Of a DNA stretch of 64,000 nucleotides, positions 57,101 through 64,000 are shown in pieces; position 1 is the first letter of the stretch; every line of letters begins with the position of its first letter. Where the stretch lies: NCBI RefSeq assembly GCF_001411555.2, contig NC_049903.1, positions 13,993,234 through 14,057,233 of the forward strand. The letters are read 5' to 3'. The position numbers were made by a program, and so were the translations under genes. The DNA comes from Juglans regia (Eukaryota > Streptophyta > Magnoliopsida > Fagales > Juglandaceae). The notes under the pieces were generated by a model. The model was not told the origin of the DNA. It did no database searches and worked only from the letters and a program-made list of their open reading frames with translations.

Positions 57101-59309
57101 CCTGATAAAAGGTTAGAGTCCTAGCTCTTTTGTTGTGTTATGTCAGTAAAGGCTGTGCTTTTGAGTCAAGAGAAGGGTAAACAAACACATCCCATTGCAC
57201 ATGAAATTTAGGTTTACTGTTTAACCTAGTCTGGGAAAAATTAAGAACTGAACTGTATTAAGAAGTGTGTTTAACCCCTAGGGTTGGTTCAAGTGGTAAG
57301 ATCTTTGGTCTTGGTGGTATGCTCCTTCTAGGTCTAAGGTTCGAACCCCTTGGGTGCTAACAATTTTTAGAGGCCATCAGATTGGGGGAATTTCCACTTG
57401 AATTACTCGAAGTGCACTTGCTAGAAACTCCTTGCTGAGAGCCTGTGCACCTTTGGGATTAGTCGGGGTAGAGTTCCGGACACCCGGTGCCAATAAAAAA
57501 AAAGTATGTTTCTGGCTGAAGTAATATCCCCTATATGTAGGGGAAGGGAATCCCTTAGTTTGGTGTGCAAGGTCCTATTTAACATAAAAATTGGAATGAC
57601 GCAAGATTTATGGGTGGAAAGGATTAGGAAGCATGCCTTGGTTGGCAACTCCAATAAAAGTGGTAAACTGTCAATTGATAAACCCATGCATTTTTTGGTT
57701 GCGCTTAAATGCACTTGCCAAAATATTAGCGTGAAACACAAGTTTGGCAGGCGCCTCATTTTTCTCCCAACTTATCTATTTGAGTAGCATCCATCCTGCT
57801 GCACACCGGTGTGTACAACCAAAGGGGCAGGAACAGAATAAGAAAGTACAAGCATGCATAAGAAAGAAAGTGCAACTTCCAGGGATAGAAAACAGTTCAT
57901 TGGATCCTGAGCTAATGGACCTTATAGTTTGCAGTTCTGTTCCAGAGGAACAATTCTTTCATGCATTTGACCAGTATTTTCATTTTAACTTATATTTTGC
58001 AGATATTTTTCCAGCATGACAATTCTTTCATGTTTTTGACCAGTTCTTTCCATTTTAATCATCAAATAAATTTTACTTGTTGTTTGCATCCCGTGATCTA
58101 GCACGCACAAGCAATGCTCTTGTATATGTCCCATATACTTGGGCTTTTGCCTATTCTTATGATCAATAAAATTTTGTTTACCAATAAAAAAAATTATTTA
58201 TAAAAATAAAAATTCTTGTTAACTCCTGGTTTAGGTCTAAATTTTTAACGGGAGAACCAGCCTTTGAAAAGTTAGAACCTGGCTTGATGCTAATCTGAAG
58301 CAACATAAGCCTAATGCTCCCGCATGAAAATGTATGCACCCACCCGCATGATAAAAACAGTATTGGCTTTCGGTGTGCTGATATTTGTGCTTTTCCAGTC
58401 CTTGAAGTTCACGTGCATATTTTTTCTATGGGTATTAGAAACTAATAAAGTAAACATGGAAGGGATGTTTTATGTGTCTTCCCTTTTAGTCTGATTACAT
58501 CTGATAGAAAAAATTTCCAGAGAGGTTTTTCTTGGGAGTTTGTTTTTGCATATTAGTGATATTTGTGTTTCTTTTGCAGAAGGCGACGCTCCATCAAAAG
58601 TGGCTAAAGTGGATATCCCATCTACCTCACGTGGTGGCGTAGTGCCAGGATCATCGGCCTTTGGATATCCTCAACCTACTTTGAGCACAATGCAGCCAAT
58701 GTATGTTCTCTGTTTGATTTTTTCTCCCGAGATTTTCTGCTACACATTTATCTTGCATTTGATCTGATGTAAAAGTAGATCTGAATTTTCACCTTATCTT
58801 ACAGCACTGAACACTGTTTTTAGGAGATCTCCACTCTAGCTAATGCCTTGACTTTTTTTTTTTTTTGGGCAGGGGTGTTGGTTATAGTTATAACTCTGCA
58901 GTACCAGTGCCTCCTGCTGCTTGGGCAGTTCGTCCTCGTCCCCAGCCTTGGTACCAACAGTATCCTGCAGTTTCAGTTCCTCCTCCTCCCCCATTGGGTT
59001 ATGCACAACAGCCATTGTTTCCTGTGCAGAACATGAGGCCACCTTTACCATCAACCACATCACCTGAGCTACAGCCTTCACAGATTAATCCTCCAGGACT
59101 GCCCATATTCAATCCTGCCCCTGTATCACAACCATTGTTTCCTGTTGTTGGGAACAACAATATGGCTACTCAGAGTTCACCCTTTTCTGCCCCCACGCTT
59201 TCGACAAGTATTCTATCAAGCTCTCCAACAGAAGTTAAAGGCTCAATTGACGCACATTCTGGTGCTAACACTTCCGTGACAAGCAATTACCTAGCACTAA
59301 GCATTCCAG
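54144..59309 (+). CDS. SUF4: SUF4/BuGZ-type C2H2 zinc-finger protein, 5' part (284 codons)
   Basis: Coding exons 54144-54337, 55812-55912, 58580-58700 and 58873-59309 join in phases 2, 1 and 2. The protein starts [20 protein letters not shown]. Zinc ligands are C14, C17, H30, H35 and C38, C41, H54, H59. [20 protein letters not shown] follows, then a long Pro/Gln-rich region with repeated QPLFPV. Arabidopsis SUF4 acts with FRIGIDA to activate the flowering repressor FLC, and animal BuGZ/ZNF207 binds microtubules and Bub3. Nuclear function here follows from the family. The donor after exon 4 (CCAG|GTTGGA) is intact, but the conserved C-terminal exons are not in the window. A LINE occupies the rest, so the gene either continues past position 64000 or is broken. 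Introns hold two SINEs and a LINE tail. Confidence 0.93.
54690..55380 (+). mobile_element. tRNA-derived SINE in SUF4 intron 1, split by a MITE
   Basis: The A box TGGCTCAATTGG (54701-54712) and the B box GACTCGAACC (55250-55259) belong together. Without the inserted MITE they would lie about 38 bp apart, as in tRNA-derived promoters. The body continues to about 55380, but the tail is not clear. The ends are approximate. Confidence 0.7.
54751..55246. mobile_element. 496-bp PIF/Harbinger-like MITE nested in the SINE
   Basis: Flanked by TAA (54748-54750 and 55247-55249). The imperfect termini are TGGCCTGTTTGGGATTGCGT and, inverted, CACTGCAATCTTAAACATGC. Removing it restores a continuous SINE between the A and B boxes. 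Confidence 0.8.
57273..57501 (+). mobile_element. tRNA-derived SINE in SUF4 intron 2
   Basis: The A box is TGGTTCAAGTGG (57285-57296) and the B box GGTTCGAACCCC (57338-57349), 41 bp apart. The body is about 230 bp and ends in CAATAAAAAAAAA. Flanking repeats are AAGTGTGTTT (57263-57272) and AAGTATGTTT (57502-57511). These are the features of a Pol III-driven SINE and not a working tRNA gene. Confidence 0.88.
58100..58200 (+). mobile_element. LINE tail fragment in SUF4 intron 2
   Basis: CCATATACTTGGGCTTTTGC followed by CTATTC, GATCAATAAAATTTTG and an A-rich end matches the 3' end of the LINEs at 42.8 and 47.0-47.97 kb. Confidence 0.75.
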
Positions 59310-59639
59310 GTTGGATACATCTTAAAATTGATTTATGTAAAAGGCTCTTTTGAATTTTTGTTTTCTATCAACTCTCCCATTTACTGATAAAAAAACATTT
59401 TAGAATATACCAGAATATACCAATAAAATTGTTTTTAAGTTCAAATTTAAACAAACCATCATTCATGAAATTATATCATTTTATATTCTTGATGTTGGGA
59501 TATCATTGGTATCACTAGATGTTTCCGTATGTTATGTCGTGGACTGAGTATTGTTTAATCAGATGTATCTTCATTGGAACACTTCCATTTTTTCTCTCTC
59601 CTCCTTATTTTCTCTCCGTACACTTCTTGCTTTTCTGTG

Positions 59640-61370
59640 TATTGGCGTTGAAGATGGTTTCAATGGATTTTTGATTGAGATTCAGATCTTTTTTAGTTTC
59701 TACATTTTAAGGATGGGGTATAGAAAGGTAGTCCTCATAGAAACGAAGTTGTTTGAGATAGTGCATGCAAGAAGTAGAGCATTTCGTATTATTGAGAGGG
59801 GAAGAAAGGTGACTAAAGAGTTGGTAATCAGTTTCACCACTGCGAGATGGGTTGTGCAGTCTCTTGAAGGTTGTGGTCAAGCGGATGCCAAGAAGGATTA
59901 CATTAAAACCTTCAATTATGGTAGCAGTGCCTATATTGCTTAGAGGTCCTCTAATGCTTTTGGTAGACATTTGGTCATTATGGAATATAACGGTGGTGGT
60001 AGGAGAAGCATCATCATTGTCCCGGAAGATGTTGGAGGTCTAGGCTGGAGAAGGCTGGCGTTTGAGCTCCGTAGGGGAGAAGTATGGGAGGGAGGCTCCC
60101 AGCCATCTTTCTGTGCAGAATACCACCTCTGCCAAAACCTATGTTGAGGATGTAGTTGGAGATGTTCCAGCCTTGAGAGGAGCTGCCAGTAATCCATATT
60201 TTGATTTGAAGGGCAATGATGGAATTTTCAAGGAGAAGGGCAGAGAGGAAAGCCATGGCAGAGATATTTACACAAGAAGGGATGAAGGCTCTCTGATCAA
60301 GGGGAGAGTAGTTGAGAAGGTTTCCTTAGAATAGAGGAGGAACTTATAGCTGAGAGGGAGAGGCTCACGAGGTTAGTTGATAGTATTGACTTGGATCTGG
60401 GCATGGATTAGGGGCCTGAAATAGCCCGTGGTGCCCCTGAGGCTTTGAGCACACAAGTGGTTGGGCCTAAGCCTTTGGGCCCGCAGAAGGACACAGGGGA
60501 AAGTAAAAAATGGGGGAGAGCTAATAAGAGCTAGGTTGGTAGCATGTAGGCCCATCAACGTATGAGGTTGGCCCGAGAAGCAGGCTTGGAGATGGCAGGC
60601 CTGCAGATGGATGCCCAAGTTTTCAGGCCCATCAATGTATGAGGTTGGGTCCTCATTTGGCGCTTCTCTACCAGCGACTGACACCCACCGGACGGGGCCA
60701 CCACAAACTTGGTCGACGGGGGTAGGCGAACAGGTGGCTGGTCTCCCGGATGAGGGGGGAGTGACGGCGGCGCCGCCGTCAAACACTAGGGAAACTGGTC
60801 TGACTTTCGAGGCAAAAAACGCCGACAACTCTAGTCCAATAGTCACAGAATCACCACAGACCGTGCCGACGGCTGAAATGATGGCCCTCTCGAGATCGAA
60901 AATGGACCCTACAGAGGTGAGGGGTGGTGAGGTTGACACGGAGGCAACGGGAAGCCCTTTGGCGTTGGTTCCTTTTGATTCCTTTAGGACTGAAGGAGAG
61001 TTTGATAGTGTGGGGACGGCATATACAGTTCCCTTGGCGTGTGAAGATGTGTGCTACTGGGAAGACCCACTCCCACTGGTATCCCTGCATCCGTTCAAAA
61101 ACAGTAATCCTCAGGCTTCAAACTGGGTCCTGAACAAGGCAAAAGATATGCAATTCAGTATGGGGATTTTATGCGATGGTTTTGAGAACTAGCTCATTGC
61201 CCTCCTTGTAGCTATAGAAGTAGGAAAGAACAGTACAGGATCACCTAGGGAGCTCACATCAGCTCAGAAGCGAGCAAGAGAACTCCAAAGACTAGACTGG
61301 ACAGTAAATGATGGAGCAAGTGGAAAGAGCTCTAACCGGGGAAGACTGAGGGGAAGGGCAAAGGATGTGG
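59640..61370 (+). pseudogene. LINE ORF1 remnant
   Basis: Frames contain RAFRIIERGRKVTKELVISF, FNYGSSAYIA and, after a frameshift, RSSNAFGRHLVIMEYN then IIIVPEDVGGLGWRR. This is the pattern of the plant L1 ORF1 nucleic-acid-binding region. A second part (60611-61192) encodes a Pro/Thr-rich linker. Stops (for example TAG at 59941) and frameshifts break it. The 5' start of the element is near 59640 but was not fixed. It is oriented like SUF4 and appears to lie in a SUF4 intron. Confidence 0.75.
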
Positions 61371-61374
61371 TTTT

Positions 61375-64000
61375 ATGAAACCAAAGATTGTTTCTTGGAA
61401 CGTAAGGGGGCTGAATGAGAAAGATAAATGCCTTATAGTTAGAAATCAGCTTCTTAAATGGAACGTGGACGTTGTATGTTTACAAGAAACGAAACTTATA
61501 GTTATTTCTCTTCGTATCATTAGAAGTCTGTGGGGTTGTAGTCAAGTGGGATGGCATTATTTACTGTCCATCGGAGCATTTGGGGGCATACTAGTAATGT
61601 GGGACAGGAGAGTGGTGGAGAAAATGGAAGATTTTCTTGGAGATTACGCGGCGGCATGCTCGTTTAAGAATGTCATGGATGGGTATCAATGGGCTTTTGC
61701 TGGAGTTTATGGGCCTAATCTTGATCGGTCTAGAAGTTCACTATGGGATGAGTTGGCCGATATTGGCAGCGTATGGGACCTACCTTGGTGTATCGGAGGT
61801 GACTTCAACATCACTCGTTTTCCGAGTGAGAGATCGGGTGGTTCGAGTTTCAACCCACCTATGGTAGATTTCTCTAACTTCATCTCTGAACAAAATTTAC
61901 AAGATCTTCCTCTTGTAGGTGGCTCTTTCACTTGGTCTAGCAACCGAGATCTTCCATCTTGGTCAAGGCTTGACATATTTCTAATCTTACCGGATTGGGA
62001 GGCTCATTATCTGGACCTCATTCAGAAGAAATTACCCAGGTTATGTTCGGACCACTTTCCCATCCTTTTGAACTGCGGAGGCATTCGAAGAGGTCCAAGA
62101 TATTTCAAATTTGAGAACATGTGGTTGAAGTCTACTGGTTTTCTGGACAGAATATGTCAGTGGTGGTCATCTTACCATTTTCATGGCAATTCTAGTTATA
62201 TTTTGGCCTGTAAATTAAAGTCTTTGAGAAAAGATTTGAAGGAGTGGAATGCACAGTTTGGTAATGTGGAAAGCCAAAAAATTGTTCTCTTGGAGGAGCT
62301 TTTAAGGGTTTGGAGGGTGTGGAAGAGGAGAGGGTACTATCTGAAACCGAGCGGGGGGGCAAAACTCAAGTAATTGCGGACATTGAACGAATTTCTTTTT
62401 TTGAAGAAATATCTTGGCGGCAAAAGTCATGTGCTTTATGGTTGAAGGAAGGGGATAGATGCATCAAGTTCTTCCACCAGGTGGCCAACTTTCATAGGCG
62501 GAACAATGCTATAGAAACTCCAATGATAGATGAGGCGGCCTCATCCAACCAAACCGAGATTTCAAATCACATTGTAAATTACTATGATAAGTTGTTTTCG
62601 GAATAATTTTCGTGGAGGCCGAGACTTGATGGGCTGGCTTTTGATGTTCTTGATCTGTAGGCTTTGGAACAACTTGAAAGGCCATTTAAGGAGGTAAAGG
62701 TCAGATTGGTAGTTAAAGGTATGGCGGGTGACAAAGCCCCAGACCCTGATGGCTTTACCATGGCCTTTTTTCAAACATGTTGGAATGTACTTAAAGAAGA
62801 TATCATGGGGGGTTTTCCATGAATTTCATGGAAGTGGGCGGTTCGAGAAAAGTCTCAATGCAAACTTTTTAGCACTCATCCCTAAAAAGACCGGCGCAGT
62901 AGAGGTGAAAGATTTTCGTCCCATTAGCCTGGTTATTGGGTTATACAAAATTTTATCCAAAGTATTGGCGAACATGATGAGAAGGTGATGGAAAGTTTGA
63001 TTTCGAAGCCTCAAAATGCCTTTGTTCAAGGTAGGCAAATCCTTGACTTAGTACTTATTGCCAATGAATGCCTAGAGAGTTGTATTAAGTCAGGAGAGCC
63101 GAGACTTCTATGCAAGTTGGACATGGAGAAAGCTTATGATCACGTCAATTGGAGATTCTTGCTTTCTATACTTGAGAGATATGGCTTTGGCACTCAATGG
63201 TGTACTTGGATCCTTTACTGTATCTCTATGACTTGTTTTTCTGTATTGGTGAATGGCATGTCAAAAGGCTTTTTCAAAAGCTCCCGAGGATTGTGATAAG
63301 GGGATCCCCTTTCTCCACTTCTCTTTGTTTTTGTGATGGAAGCTTTTAGTAAGATGATTGCAGGGGCGGTGGCGGGTGGTTTCTTATCAGGATTCTCAGT
63401 TGGTAAGGCAGCCTCAGGTTCGCTCAACATCTCGCATTTATTGTTTACTGATGATACTCTAATCTTTTGTGATGCCAGACATGAGCAAATTCGAGCTTTG
63501 AGGGCTCTTTTATTATGCTTCAAGGTCGTGTCAGGGTTGAAGGTGAATCTGGCCAAATCTGAGGTAGTGTCAGTGCGGCTTGTACCCAATGTGGAGAGTT
63601 TGGCGTCCATATTGGACTGCAAGATATCTTAGCTGCTCATGAAATATATTGGTCTTTCGTTGGGCGCGGCTTTTAAATCAAAATCCATGTGGGATGATGT
63701 GCTAGAAGAAATGGAAAGGAAATTGGCCGGTTGGAAGCGGATGTACTTATCCAAAGGGGGTCGGGTGACTCTCATCAAGAGCACTCTTTCTAACTTACCA
63801 ACGTACTTCCTCTCATTATTCCCACTCCCTGCCAAGGTGGCTCATCGCATGGAGAAACTTCAACGTGATTTTCTTTGGGGAGGGATAAAGGATGAGTTTA
63901 AATTCCACTTGGTGAAATGGGTCACAATTTGTTCTCCCATCAAAGAAAGGAGGCTTGGGAATTTGGAATTTGAAATCTTTCAATAACGCTTTGCTGGGCA
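61375..64000 (+). pseudogene. LINE ORF2: AP endonuclease and reverse transcriptase, cut by the window edge
   Basis: The first 332 codons are open and show the endonuclease motifs in order: SWNVRG, QETK, GVYGP, GGDFN, FTWSS, SRLDIFL and SDHFPI. A frameshift near 62300-62360 (by a run of seven G) leads into SWRQKSCALWLKEGD. A TAA at 62604 and further shifts follow. RT blocks remain: [54 protein letters not shown] and LLFTDDTLIF (usually FADD). The text stops inside the RT tail at [16 protein letters not shown]. The copy is broken and cannot make full-length protein, but the damage is light compared with other LINEs here, so it is fairly recent. Confidence 0.9.

Larger units (their letters stand above)
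55913..58579 (+). other. SUF4 intron 2
   Basis: A 2.7-kb intron with T-rich stretches, one SINE, one LINE tail and a CT-repeat patch at 56958-56973. Frames such as 57506-58019 cross repeats and have no domain, so they are not called as genes. Confidence 0.7.

Noticed and set aside
57285..57349. A tRNA gene
   Set aside because: A and B boxes are present, but no cloverleaf acceptor stem closes around them, and the unit ends in an A tail with target duplications, so it is a SINE.
60611..61192. 193-codon Pro/Thr-rich frame as a host gene
   Set aside because: It sits between the ORF1 and ORF2 pieces of the LINE and fits the linker end of ORF1.

Overview
This is a nuclear window from a dicot tree. 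The AT-rich background, GT/AG introns and dense nested transposons are typical of plants. The MITE families (termini GGGCTCGTTTGGATA and GAGCATTGGCATTGG) resemble those I associate with Fagales such as walnut, hickory or oak; that placement is from memory and was not searched.

Four host genes can be assembled exon by exon. (1) On the minus strand, running off the left edge (95-2875), is the 5' part of a plastid-type NAD(P)-binding Rossmann gene resembling Arabidopsis At4g18810, including a 51-nt exon. (2) On the minus strand at 17443-21882 is a complete five-exon ankyrin/PGG membrane protein of 662 aa. (3) On the plus strand at about 42977-49046 is a VMA21-like V-ATPase assembly factor of 105 aa ending in a KKQQ ER-retrieval signal. 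It has an upstream exon that could extend the ORF in frame. (4) On the plus strand from 54144 are the first four coding exons of a SUF4/BuGZ-type zinc-finger gene. Its remaining exons must lie beyond a LINE that fills the rest of the window.

The rest is mostly transposable elements. The best preserved is a 6,666-bp Ty1/copia LTR retrotransposon (24980-31645). It has 385-bp LTRs differing at one base, a 5-bp target duplication, a tRNA-iMet primer site, a polypurine tract and an open 1,357-codon gag-pol. It sits inside a 497-bp MITE whose uninterrupted relative is at 53351-53848. Other elements include a LINE inside a hAT element inside a Ty3/gypsy fragment (32340-36030), a long inverted repeat with a nested hAT MITE (3383-5282), two tRNA-derived SINEs in SUF4 introns, a decayed minus-strand copia element (12031-15760) and several LINE fragments, some stacked tail to head.

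The most unusual signal is in the leader of the copia element. Between the primer site and gag are 12 copies of the palindrome AAACGACATGTCGTTT. Their centres alternate 28-30 and 46-47 bp apart, making six units of about 75 bp. Each unit can fold into a stem of about 20 bp around a 5-7 nt loop. The array lies wholly inside an apparent intron (25283-26894) that joins an ATG in the LTR to the gag-pol frame. It would therefore be kept in genomic RNA and removed from spliced gag-pol mRNA, an arrangement that invites comparison with retroviral packaging signals. This is inference, but each part can be read in the sequence.
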